This document shows, one piece after another, positions 22,824-36,182 of a stretch of 64,000 nucleotides of DNA. The stretch is from Vespula vulgaris. Lineage: Eukaryota; Arthropoda; Insecta; Hymenoptera; Vespidae. The notes under the pieces are model-generated. The model did no database searches and had not been told where the DNA came from. It was given only the letters and a program-made list of their open reading frames with translations. Both the position numbers and the translations under genes were made by a program. The stretch lies in NCBI RefSeq assembly GCF_905475345.1, contig NC_066595.1, positions 4,489,501 to 4,553,500 on the forward strand, written 5' to 3'. Each line of letters starts with the position of its first letter. Within the stretch, counting starts at the first letter, position 1.

Positions 22824-24272
22824 ATTGGATACGTGTCGCGTCCCCCCCCCCTCTTGTAAAAAATTTCTTCTTTTCTCCTCGACTAGAAACGTGGCCATTT
22901 CTTTTTTTTTTCTTGTTACGTTACTCTGTCTTTTCTTCTCTTTTCTTATCTTTTCTCTTTTTTTTCTTCCCTTCTTTTTTAAAACCATTTTTCTATCTTT
23001 TTTTACCCGTGCGCCATGTACATATAATGTATGTATACGCTAACAATATTAATATGCTTCGTAATCCTACGGACGTAAAAGCGAATAAGATCACTTTGCG
23101 TTTATTCTCTTTGTTTTCCAGAGCACTTCGGAGCCGTGTAAAAATACTGTCATCGATCAATGAAATTTGTTTACTATACTTTTCATTTAAACGAAATACA
23201 CTTAGAGAAAGAGAGAAAGAGAGAGATAAAAGAGAAAGAAAAAGAAAAATAGTTCATCGATAAATATATATATATATATATCGTAACCAATCTCAAACGC
23301 ATAAAAATGAATTTAAATTTTTTCTTCAAACGAAATAAATTTATCGAGTATCGAACTAGAAGTAGAAATATTTTCTCTTACAGTATTTTGATTCGTCTCC
23401 GATCTCAGGAATCCCTTCGAGTAACTCGAAATGGCTCGTCGAATCGTTCGCACGAAAGGTGACACGTTCTCCTTTCGAATCGAATATGAAAATCCTCTCT
23501 TTCCTCTCTCTTTTTTTTTTTTTAAACTTCGAAGGAACGAACGGAGGCCTGCCAAAATGCCCTCTTTTTCCAACCTTTTCACGAACGATTCCAATATCGA
23601 TCACGTCAATTTCACACATTCGTATTGGCCAGTTAATGCGCTAAATGCATATATATTCACCGTCTTCTCTCTTACTATGCAGTTACTACGCGACTCCTAA
23701 AACGTTGTTTAATTATGTCAGTAAATATATGAATAGTTATATATCGATCTATTTTTTTTTTATAGTAATAAGTTGGAAAAAAAAGAATCGGTTACTTTTA
23801 TATTCTTATTATGCGTTAAACTGTCTCTATTTTTTTTCCATTTTTTTCTTGTTTTTTCTTTTTTTCCTTTTTATTTAATAATTTGCGCATCAGCCGGTAT
23901 ATATTATATTTCATTGAACGTAGGCTTAATTATCGTCGTTTAAAGGACTATAAAATTTTCAAGAAAAATATTATATTTCAAATACTTTAGAGGATAGAAA
24001 GGTAATACGAATGCGTACAAATTTGTAAGTTTCTCGAGCCAGCGCGAGTCGAACTCGAAAGGAAACGTATTCCTCAACGCAACACTTGCACAATCATTCA
24101 TTCGAGTTAATAACACACGCAGTATCGTGCCCGTCCGCGCGTACTCGACTCGAGGTATTAGAGAGATATATATAAGAAGATGGAGCATTTCCGTGTTGTG
24201 TCGAATATATATTTATATCGATAAGAAAAAAAAGTTTTCAGGCACGCAAGTTGGGCAGAGTAGCACAGCACA

Positions 24273-24300
24273 CAGCAGCAACAGCAGCAGCAGCAGCAGC
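24273..24300. repeat. CAG/CTG trinucleotide tract downstream of SK
   Basis: An interrupted run of CAG units on the plus strand (CUG on the SK sense strand), about 400 nt past the SK stop codon and so probably within its 3' UTR. Confidence 0.8.
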
Positions 24301-24697
24301 AACGGATTGGAAGAAACCGGCTTCGAGTTTCCTCCCATCTCTTTATCGGTTCGCGCTTAGACGATAACCATGTCCCCTCGTCTCTCGCAAGGTCGATCGA
24401 TCGATCGGAATCGATTAATCGATAGAAACACTTCCGTCCTTTGCATTATTTAGGCGAATAGGCAACGTCAATCGGTAAAAGGATTGGACCCGTCGTGAAG
24501 GAGGATGGTTTCGTCGAGATTTTTTTCTCTCAAAGAATAAGACGATGAGATCGTCGCTTGGTACAAGGAAATGAGGACTTAAGAGAGTCAAAGATAGGAC
24601 GAGGGAAATAGAAAGAGAGAGCGAGAGAAAACGAGAGAGGGAGGTATTCTCGAAGGATCTCCGTTTAGTAAGAATGCTGCGGCTGCAGAGACGAAAC

Positions 24698-25396
24698 TCA
24701 GCTGTGCGCGGATGTGTCCGAGCCTTGGCTGTTGCCGAGTCCACCCATGCCGGCTTGAGAGGTCAGCCTGGTGGTCGATTGCGAGGTTGTGGTCATCATC
24801 GTCGTCGTCGTCGTCGTCGTCACCGCCGCCGTCGCTGTTGGTGCCGCCGTCAGCGTGCTGCTCGGGATCGTAGCGACGACGGTAGAGTGGCCGTGATGTC
24901 GACCAGTCTCCGGGACGAGATGAGGCGTACGACTAGACACAGGTGGTAGAACCGGACTCACCGGCCAAGGATGAAGAGACATGGTACTTGGTGCACTCGG
25001 TCCGCTGGGTACGCTCCTCGAATGTGGCAGGAGGGACGGCGAGTTCGCTAAATTCGCCAAGGGATGATGACCGGAGGCGTTGCCGCCAGCCAAAACGCCA
25101 TGGGACATACCCAAGCCGAGGCTGTTACCGGCGGAGACGCCACCACCGGCACCGCCGGAAGACGCCATCGCCACCGCCGTGTCCGGGTGCAGGAAGTTGC
25201 GTCTCTGCTCCATACGCTCGGCATGTTGCGCTAGGCACCGCGTCAGCTCCTCCGGCAGCATCTCCAATTGGCTCTGCAACGTGCTCAGTTTCTCCTCCAG
25301 CCCGACCAGCCGATCCTCCAGGCTCACAAGTCGCTCCTCTAGCCCGTCCTGTCGCGTGCTCATATCCGAGACTATCTCGTAGACCGTGTTCTGCGT
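24698..25396 (-). CDS. SK: SK last coding exon: coiled coil and low-complexity C-terminal tail
   Basis: Starts TQNTVYEIVSDM, as SK2 has TQNIMYDMISDL. A leucine heptad coiled coil follows (LEERLVSLEDRLVGLEEKL), then Gly/Ser/His/Pro-rich sequence and a poly-Thr stretch (TTTTTTT, TTTS) from ACG/ACC repeats. The exon is far richer in GC than its surroundings. Confidence 0.95.
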   Translation of the reverse strand, partial: TQNTVYEIVSDMSTRQDGLEERLVSLEDRLVGLEEKLSTLQSQLEMLPEELTRCLAQHAERMEQRRNFLHPDTAVAMASSGGAGGGVSAGNSLGLGMSHGVLAGGNASGHHPLANLANSPSLLPHSRSVPSGPSAPSTMSLHPWPVSPVLPPVSSRTPHLVPETGRHHGHSTVVATIPSSTLTAAPTATAAVTTTTTTTMMTTTSQSTTRLTSQAGMGGLGNSQGSDTSAHS

Positions 25397-28116
25397 CTAT
25401 TCGTTTCCACCGACAACAACAATAACAACAAAACACGCACCACACACAACCCCGACTCATTAGTCCTCGTTAATCCAATGAATTTCGATCCAATGCGCTC
25501 TAATTATTATGAATCTGTCAAGGAATTCGTCTACCTCTCTCGATCATGGCTAAGACGAAACTTATATGCGTGTAATAACTATATGTACATACGGTTACAT
25601 CAATACAACGCTCATTAGCAATTTCAGTTTCGCTCTTAACCATGATCGATGGATCTTTCTGGTCGTTATTACCTTGGCCATGTCCGTTATCGTGTTGGCG
25701 TTGTCCATTAACTTTCGTTGATCCATTTTCACTTTTCTCAGTCTGCAAGGGATAAGTTTACTTTAAATAGTCCGTATGTCCGGACGAAGGACGCTTACGT
25801 CGTTCACCGCGAACAAGATGGCCGAGGTACCATCGGTTATCTAACTTACAAATCAACTTACGCGTATATTGCCAGTAGAAACTTTCGTTGATGCGTTCGA
25901 ACACGGCCAGGATTGACGCGTTTCACTAGGCGTGTGTGCTTGTAGATCAACCACGTTTCTCGTAACACGTTTGCTGCGGCGTTCTTCAACTGAAATCGTA
26001 AATGAATAACTTTAATGAACTGTCCATCAATTTGAATATGTAGGAGAAAGTATTATCGCGTTAAACGAATTTTCCTTTCATCGAAACAAATCGCGAAGGG
26101 ATGTAAGTACCTATCGGTTTAGCGATGCTCGTCGATAAAATATCGCACATTGGTAACTATATCAAATCACTCCTTGATATTTGCAAAGGTTTATAAATAT
26201 CAAAGGCTAATTATTATTTCAGTAGTAGCTGGCTAAAGGCTTCGATCCAGATTGTACAGCCGAGAAAAATGCCGTACGTTGCGGCCGTTCGAACGATCCT
26301 AACGAACGACTTTCAACGACCCAGCTTGTCCAACCCACTCATACCGATCGATACGCTTACATTCTGATCGAAAATTAAACAAGCCTGGCTTAAAATTAGT
26401 TCCGTTGTTTCAGCAAACAACGAAGCTATTAACTAATTACGGAATTTCCGATAATCAGTCGTTATCTTCCTCATGATTATACGTTCGATCCTCGTCGTCG
26501 AGTCTAGTCGCGAGACTTGATAACAGGTCTTGCTTAAGAATTTTAATAAAAAAGTTTACCTAGTATTTTAACTTTTACGACACTTTTCTTTTCTTTTTCT
26601 TCTTCTTCTTCTTCTTTTTCTTCTTCTACTACTTCTTCTTCTTCTTCTTTCCTTCCCTTTTTTTCTTTCTTTCTTTCTTTCTTTCTTTTTTTTCTTTCAT
26701 CCATAATGGAACATTTTTCTCTACTTTCGCAACTACGAAATATCTGCTTCATATTCCAACGTGGTAACCAGTAAACGAGCTCTTACCCTTTTCGTTAGCT
26801 GCGTGTCCATCATGAAGTTGTGAACGTGCTTCTCCGCCCTTGTAAGTTCCAGTTTCCTGGAAACAACAGCGACGAGCAAAGCCGTACAACCTGCACCCTG
26901 AAAAAATAAAAATCGTTGTTTCTCCCTTAAGATTTCCACTTTCATTGGAGATAAGAAACAAACAAATGGAGAATATTTTAGAAATTCCAAGATAAAGAGA
27001 AGAGCTTATGAATTGAAAACAAAAAGCGAATCGATAAACTAGATTATTCTATTCCTTTCCCTTTCTCTTATGCATACGTAAGGGAATCTTGAAATTTTCT
27101 ACCTTGACCAATCGAATTTATCTATAAGACGAGAAGTGGCATTGAAGGGATGATGAGAAACGATCGAAAAGTGGACTTATGTACTTGTTATATCTATACT
27201 ACGTGCTCACCGAGCTGAACTTAACGCTAAATTTGCTTGGCGAAACGTGTAGCTTCTGGCTAAATTGGTTAATGCTTCTCGCGGTGTTGCCTCCAAATTT
27301 GTGCCACTGAATTAGCAGTTGGAGCATGGCGCAACAATAACGATAAGTAACTCGTATATTCTCTCTCTCTCTCTCTCCCTCTCTCTCTCTTTCTCTTGTC
27401 TAGAAGATTAGACTCGGCATGAGTACAGTTTGTTATAGCCCGGCTGTTTCCCTCTTTAAAATATCTTTGCTGACTCTACTCCAACGGCACTGCTGTTACT
27501 ATCGTAAAATCCTCTTCGATATATCTAAAGAACGTTTAGGATGGCATTTCCGTGCAGAAAATCGTCCCGTCGATATAACTCATACTGAAAAAGTTATTGT
27601 GCCCTTTCCGATTGAACCTACTTATTATTTACAACGTATCGACGAACTACCTCGTCAATGATTTACAAATCATTTCAACTAAATAAAACTATTACGATGA
27701 ATTTAAAAATTTATCATCCTTTCATGGACTAGCATCGTTTAATCATTTCATTCGTAGATGCATTATAAATCGTTGAATCATCTTTTATATATATATATGT
27801 GTGTGTGTGTATGTGTGTATATGTACATCATAAAACATTAACGAACTATTTCGTAGTCATTTTCAATTTATCTCCGATCATTGTTCCAATTTATTTTGAA
27901 ATAATAATTAACGAAAGAACATAAAATTGCTGGCGTTAATATTTTTATTGAAATCGTTAATCTCGAATTGAATTAATTAATGCCATATACAGATGCGTAT
28001 ATTTATATATTTCTCATTTCCTTGGCACAGCGTATCGATAATGCATCATGATGAAGATTAATGAACGATAAAACGGAATTCTCGATATCGTCATCCGAGC
28101 CTATTAGATATCGCGT

Positions 28117-28148
<32 letters not shown>

Positions 28149-31100
28149 TCAAATGGATCATGGTAAACGACTTGGAAACGAAAATTCGCTTGGCCCCCGG
28201 CATGCATCAATCAATCATGTCGTCGCCAAGCTGTTTATTTACTTTGACGATTATGCAGGGAAGTGGCGTCTTCCGCAATTTCACGATATCATTGATTATT
28301 TGTCATCCTTTCAACATTCAAACATACGAATTTCTGATTCTGAAAAGCCTTTTTCCACAAAGAGATAGCAAAATATATATATATTACATTATATTATATA
28401 TGAATATATAAAAAGATCGAAAAGATTTTTATTTCAAGTTTCAAGGCTTTTGAACGAATGATAGTTTAATTATTTGCGTGCATGTTACTTATATCTTTTT
28501 TTTTTCTTTTCTTTTTTACGCAATAGCTTATTTTATTTTTATGTAAAATTTAACAAACCACTTTACACTATTGTTATATCCATTAATCGTTATAATCAAA
28601 CGAGCATCAAACCATCTCGAACAATAGGATAATAATAATTGATGCATAACTTTCAAGGTTAAAAATCAAAACTTGATTAACTTGGGCCACTGTAACATTG
28701 GCCTTTTTTGCTTTCATACTTATGTATATATCTGTATTATAATTCTTGTAAAAAATCATCATAGTTAGGCACCATCAAATTGGATTAGCTCGTTCTCTCA
28801 CGTAATTCAAATTCCAAGGTAACACTACGATATTAACTAGGGATCATCTTAGAATGATAAGACGTAAGATCACAAGTATAGTCAATCGAAGTTTCAGCAA
28901 AATCTTACCATCATTCCGGTGGAAACTGCTATCCCTCGACCGCAATACGTGTTCGGTACGATGTCACCGAAACCTACGCTGAGAAACGTGATGGCAATCA
29001 ACCACATGGCGTTGAGAAGATTCGCATGTTCCTCGTCGTGGAATCTGGATCGACAAACATAAAAATATAGTAACAATACGATTCTCAATGAAATCCAAAA
29101 TTCAAAATACATATAATCATACACATATATATATTTTTTTCTTAACAAACAAATCACTCTTATTATACACTTTCATCTATTTTAAATAATAATTTGATCT
29201 CTTCTTTCTCCTCTTTTTTTTTTTTTCATTGAAATATATTTTTCATTTTTTTTCTTTTTTTTCTATTTCATTCTTTTTTTTTTTTTTTTTGCTCTCTTAT
29301 CACATTTTTCGAGTATTGAGTTTTGATGTTACTTCAGAGAAATACACACACACACACGCATACACAAAGGGAAGAAACTTATCGATCGTATCGGTTAGAG
29401 CTTATCCGTTTTCCTAGAGAGTCGAGCCCTTACCCTTCTCCTACGATTTACATGTCTAACACGATTCCCGGATTAGAATATGCGAATTCGATTCCACTCG
29501 AGATTCGTAGAATCGAAATATGTCGTACATCGTCGGTCTGATGGGCTAAGGGTTGATAGGAATCGCTATCCCAGTAGAATGTTAATGTAATTTATTGTAT
29601 ACATCACGAAGGACCCTTTCTACCTAGAGAAATTTCAGTCTTATGTTTATAAAATAGCTAAGATATCTCTCTTCTTTAAGTTTATTAAAAAATCTCGTAA
29701 GCTTCGTTACTCGAATAATAAAATTTTCATTATATTTCATTTAGTCCATCGAAACGATCAAACCAACGATTTACATTATCATCATTATAAAGTTTAATCG
29801 CGTTATCATACGTAAAATCATGAAAAGTGATATAAAAGTTATTTAATTGTTGTACGTAACTCGTAAGTTAATTTCGAGGACAGACCTTGGCCCGTAATTA
29901 TTTATTAATTATTATATTATACATATAGATAATGCATATAAATGTACGTACATAATAAATATTCCATTTTGTTATTTAACAATCGATTTCCATTCGTAAA
30001 AATTACTTACGTCTTTACGAGTAATGAAGCTATAAATATCTTGAAATGCTACCTATTATATATATATTTAAAAAAAAATGTAAATTATCCTATGCTCGAA
30101 TTTGTCATTTCTTTTTTCCTTCTTCTTTCCTTTTTTCTTTCTTTTTTTTTTTTTTTTTATCAAACTTAGAAATAAGTAAAAATCTTTGAAAGGGATCAGT
30201 CCTACGAAATACGATCAACGGCAAGCGTGCACATTTTCCTAGAAAAGGAAATAACGAAGAAAGCTAAAGTTCTCAAGAGACACGTTCTCCCAAAGTTTCT
30301 CAAAAAGGAACAAAGGAAACTTTTGTAGGTATACATTCGCGTTCAGCTTCCCGTTCTACAAGAGAGCAATTCCCAAGGGGATGCTTGGATATCGAAAAAC
30401 GAAAAAGGAGCTTCCTATATTCGGTCTTCCATGCGTTGGCATACCAATCGACTATTAAACTTTATTAGCAGATTTTAATGGATGTCTTCGTTATTATATA
30501 CGTATTAAAAGATAAAATCGAATGAAACGAAAGAAAAGAAAAGAAAAGTATCGAACGTATTCTCGTTTATTCGATTAAATAAACGTATTTATCAAAGAAA
30601 ATTTATATCAACTAGATCCTGGGAAATTCCTATTTAATTCTGATAATCGAATGACCTTCTGATGGAGCAAATGTGGAAACCGATACAACGAGATTATCGA
30701 TTTTCCCCGTGATTGATTTCATTAAGTTTCAACGCAACGTACGTTCCGTATGAATTCAATCGAATCGGATTTTCGAAAATGACTATACATACGTACAAGA
30801 GATAAATAAAAGAAATATTAAGTAAGTTTATTTGATAGTCCTTTTTTATATTTGGTTTACTATAAAAGCTATAAATTCATGAAAAAAGATGAACGTTCAA
30901 AATTCAATTAGGATTAAGACCGATAGGATTAGCTTTTCATCTTAGAGAGAAAAAGAAAGAGAGCAGCGAAACGAAGAATATTAATGAACGAGGAGAATTT
31001 ATGTTCAAAGGAAATTCGAATCCTTGCTTCGAAAAAAAGAAAAATGGCGTATCGGTCAGGGACGTGTCTAGCGTATTACGAGCCGTTGGTTTGCTGATTT

Positions 31101-34100
31101 CATAAGGGTGAATATCGAATTGGGTTGAAGAGCGATGTACCGAATTTTAATGTATACACCTATAGGAATATATACATACATATATATAGTACCTATAGAT
31201 ATATATATATTTATTTTATATATATATATACCTATAACTATATATGTGCGATGAATTTTGTTATCCTTGCTGATCGTCTTGAGGATTTAACGGGAAGTTC
31301 TACGTAGTTTCCTACTAAACTATAAATATTCCAAGCGTGATAAATATTTCAGTTAAGGGGGAAAAAAAGTAAAAAAAAAAAAAAGGGAAAGCGGAAGAAG
31401 TTCGTCCATTAAATAGGGCAACGAGGAAAAGGAAGGAAGAAGAAACGTAGAGTAAGAAGGGAAAGAAGAAAAAGAAGAAGAAGAAGAAAGGGATAAAGGA
31501 GAAAAGGGAAAAGGAAAAAGAGAGAAAGAAAATATAAGAACAAAAAGAGAAAGAGAGAGAAAGAACCTGGAAGGTTTTATCGAGCCAGTAGAAGACGTCA
31601 CTTAAAAGAGGTAGAAAAGAAGAAAACATTTTTGCTTATCCATGCGAGTAGAGTCTATGAATTATACTGGGTGACTCAAAAATCTTGGAACAAATAACAC
31701 GGAAATAATTTGTTCTTCTCGAGAAAGATAAATCAAAGAAATTCTATTCTTACTATTGACGATTATTTTCATAATGGGGAAGAGAAAAGAAATTAAAAGA
31801 AACAAAAATATATAAATAAATAAACGAAGATAAAGGACAAAGAGTTGCATCATTTTTAATTTATTTTCTTTATGACGCATGACATCGATTATAGTAGGAT
31901 AACCCGTTCGAGTCATCACTTTATATATAAGATCGATTATTTCTTTTCCTTCCTTGACTATGCCATTTACGTAAGAATTTAATTACGCCGATTGCAATCT
32001 CGAGAGAGATCCATTCTCGATACCGAGCGATCATTTTAATGGGACAATGTCGAAATTTTCGATTTAATTCCCATCGTTATCGGTTTGACTAAAATAAAAG
32101 ACGAATCCAATGACCCTATTTTTGAATTAATACGTCATTAAAGATGATCTGCGTCTACGATAGTTACATATTTCATTCGATGACAATACGATTTCTGATT
32201 TTTATTATTAGCTAGTAACGCAAAAAAAAAAACTCAATATATTCGACGAGTCGATATTACGAACCAAAAATTGCAACTTCGAAGACTATGATATCATAAT
32301 CTTTTTACAATCTCTATATTTTAAGACTCTTCGTAAATGGGATTTTTAAGAAATCTTAGAAAAAGAGGAAAGAAAAAACTAAGCTAAATGAAAAAAATAA
32401 ATAATGCTACTCGTATCGAGTTGATTCATAAATAAATAATTAATCATAATTAAAGAATTTCTTACAAAAAAAATGAAAAGAAAAGAAAAGAAAAACAGAC
32501 TGTATTTTCAAATCGACTGAATATAATAGGGGGCATACATATACAGTACGTAGCATATGTAGATACGTAGTTGATATAATTATAGTACTATACTACATAT
32601 ACCAGACTAATATACTACAATTATACTCTAGTATGTAGTTATTTCTATAGCATGCCTCTAGTTAGTATAACCATATAACTATATGACTTTATATCGTACT
32701 AGTAAACTCGTATACGAATATAGTATATAATAACCATTATAACTATGATAATTAAATAACAATATTAATATCAGCAATGACATTAAATTCCATCTGAAGA
32801 AAACAGAAAAGAAAAGAAAAGAAGAGAAAAGAAAAAAGAAACAGTAAGAAACGATTTACCTTTCGCACTGTCGCAACGTCCACGAGGCAATGATCCATAA
32901 GGAGACCATGAAGACCAATAACACGGTACCCGGACAAATGGTCATCAAGGTTTTCAAGACGAAACGTGTGTTGAAGTTAATGCGATTCAAGGCTCCTATG
33001 CTGCGCGAGGATGCATCGGTGAAGAGCTTCGAATGCAGCAACATCACCCGGCAGATGAGGTAGAGTCTAAGGAACATCGGTAGCGAGAGGGTGACGTCGT
33101 ACGGCACCCACTTGGAGCCAATGTCGCCGCCCTTGTTCGCCAACTTGGTCGTCCATAGGAAATAATACTCCCCGGGTATCGGATGGATCGCACAGATCAG
33201 CAACTCAACCGAAATCTGGGAGATCCGCTGCCAGGTCATAGCGATCCTCCAATCGTCCGCGCAGTTATCGATCATGAACAACTGCCGGTAACATGAAACA
33301 AATAGAACGAGAGAGAACAAGTATTACGCGAGATCGGACATATCAGCGATATTATACGTTTGATCGATGTATTTTCTATCTCTATGTATATATACTATCT
33401 CTACGGTCTATCACGAAACATAGCCGAATGTCACTCGACGTTCAATAAATTCATATCACGTATCGAACATAAAGCTAGTATAAAATACTTGTCATCTTTT
33501 AAATTATAAATAGTTTGACTTTTTCTTCTTTTTTCTTTCACATATATATATCCTATATATTTATATAAATATTTCAAATATAAAATACACAGTTTATGTT
33601 CCATTTATTATTCCATTCATTCTTAATATACTTTCTATTGATATATATTATATCGACTTTTTCATAAACGTTAAAAAATATTCTCAAGCACATTTGGAAG
33701 GAATGAAAAGCTTTATTGTTTTGTTATTTTTTTCTTTTTTTTTTTCGATTTTGAATAATCGTTCGATTATTTTCATGGGACAAAACGCGCATTAATTCAC
33801 TGTTCGTGAAATTACGAACAAATTTTGTCTGTTTATATATGGCTTATATGAATGCATATTTTCTCGAATATTGTTTGCACATGAATGAGTAAACGATGCG
33901 TGCATATGGATGCGTATGTATCTACTACGTAACGGCGAAGGACTCGCTTACTCGAGAAGAAAAAAGGCGTATTCGTGCTCGCGCGATTTAATATATATCC
34001 GTGTCTGGTCGTCGATATTTGTCCGCAGAAAATGCTGCATCACGGGTAGCGTGACGATCCTCTTGCCAACTCGGCACATCCGTCTTTCTTTACGTCGAGC

Positions 34101-35501
34101 AACGAATCGAGGGAAGTAAGTAAAACGATGAAAGTTCAGATTTCCAACATTTACTTCGATATTTCTTCTTAGCTCGATATGTGTATGTGTGTGTGTATGT
34201 GTGTGTGTAAAATGAAAAGTTATTTGTAACCTGAAACTTCTGAAAGATTTTCTCGGAAACTATTGACTCAAAATTAAAAAAAAAAAGAAAACAATAATAA
34301 GAAAAAAGAATCTTTTTAAAATAACCATCATAAAAAGAATTAAAACACCTTTCGAATGATACCCCACTTGAGCGATTATTATTTAACATTTTTTTTAAAG
34401 GAAAAAAATATCACTAGATTTCATAATAATCCTGTTACATTTTTCATTGATAAATATAGGTACATACACACACACACACACACACAGAGAGAGAGAAAGT
34501 GCATGTATGGATGTTTATAATTACATTCATAGATATTCATAAATACAAAACCCATACGCTTTTAATTCTCTCCATACCTTCAAAATTATTTTAAAAATGT
34601 CCGCTTCAAATATTTTCATAATATTCCATAATCATAATCATTTTAATATCTCTCCATACCGATTAGTAATCACCTACCTACATCAAAATATCAGTATCCG
34701 ATTTAACGACGATGCTTTCGAAATACTTTTTGTGAAATCGTTTGCTCATCTACCAAAACCATTTTTAACAGACTACATCACTAAGAATGCTTTTTGTGAT
34801 TCTTGAAAGATGTGCGCCTTCTCATCCTTTGCATATGATTATCATAATACACCATGGATGTTCCATTCTTTGTGAAGTTGCGTGGTAAGCATAGATAAGT
34901 TCTAATATTTATACATGTATACATTCACACACAAGTACACGTAGTAACACATATTGGCACATTTACTTTCTTTCTCTCTCTTTCCTTCTCTCTCTCTCTC
35001 TTTTTCGTTCACGTTATTCCTGCTTTTGCTTTTCTTCCTTTCAGACATTTTTCCAAGAAATTTTGGTGAGTACGGTTGGAAAAAGAAAAAAAGAAAAAGA
35101 AAAAAAAAGAACGATAGAGCAAGAGGAAGAAAGAAGGAAAGAAATATGGCGAGGAAGATAGGTCGAAAAATTGCAGCACTCTTTTATGCGACACGTTGAT
35201 GGATTTATCGTATACCTACGTACGAGTTCTCTACGTTCCGCATCGGACAATAATTTAATATAAAATCGCAAGAGAGATTCGTTTTTTCATAATTTCTTTT
35301 CGCAGAGAATGCAAACGCTTACTCGCTCTTATTTCTTTCCCTTTTGTTTTTTTTTGCTTTTTATTTTTTTATTTTCTTTTTTTTTTTAATCTTATTTTAT
35401 TTTTTTCTTTTTCTTGTTAGAAGGGAGAATTACAAACGAACAGAAACGAGAAATTGCATAAAAAAAAGAAAGAGAGAGAGAATAGGAGAGATAAAGAGAG
35501 C

Positions 35502-35542
<41 letters not shown>

Positions 35543-35889
35543 AGAGAGAAATGATGAATCAAAGTTTATTGCACTAGAGTAAGAGTTTCGTCAGTACGAA
35601 GGTAAAGTAAACACATTACAAGATATAAACCAGAGAGAGAAAGAGAGAGAGAGAGAAAAAGAGAGAGAAAGGGGGAGAGGGAAAGGAAGAGAAATGGCAA
35701 ATACAAAGCAATAGGATGCGAAGGAATTTCTAACCACATTCGAAGGATTCGGTGTTAGAAATTACGAGATAGACAATTTATATGTAGAATCGTAGTGTAA
35801 TAAAATTAAATCAACGAGAAGATGAATTTTCGTTTCCGTACTACATTTTGCAAATAAAGCTTGAATCGTATAAAAGAGAATTTTGCTTT

Positions 35890-35936
<47 letters not shown>

Positions 35937-36133
35937 GTATATATACACGTATATGGTCAAACTATATCCATATAAAATAAAGTAACTATATCGGTATAAA
36001 ATAAAGTCGAGTTGGTTCAGGTTGCTATACTTTAGGTGTAACAATTTTCGAGTTTTTTCATTAAAGTACGGTTCAATATCAGTCGTGTCTTTGTCGACGG
36101 GAGGTACTAAACTCATACGATATTAAAACGTGA

Positions 36134-36182
<49 letters not shown>

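Larger units (their letters stand above)
13100..24697. other. Large gene-poor, pyrimidine-rich intergenic region between AKAP17A and SK
   Basis: No ORF here is convincing; the long ones translate polypyrimidine tracts into runs of F, L and S. Content includes ATT repeats (13800-13850, 17500-17560), TTTAA and TTTCC pentamer repeats (about 15196-15250 and 22230-22266), (TTAA)n near 18175-18210, and many T/C-only tracts on the plus strand. More complex patches of higher GC lie near 20690-20850, 21630-21815, 22010-22190 and 24020-24160. The right end must include the SK 3' UTR. Confidence 0.6.

Noticed and set aside
24040..24080. GAGTTCGACTCG on the minus strand, resembling a tRNA TPsiC arm
   Set aside because: The word is simply self-complementary. 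No matching acceptor stem, D-arm or anticodon arm could be placed around it.
28061..28411. 116-codon plus-strand ORF crossing a GA repeat
   Set aside because: The N-terminal half is a translated GA microsatellite and another frame is equally open; there is no recognisable domain.
31664..31690. CTGGGTGACTCAAAAATCTTG, reminiscent of transposon-end sequences in insects
   Set aside because: No inverted partner, target-site duplication or coding remnant was found nearby.
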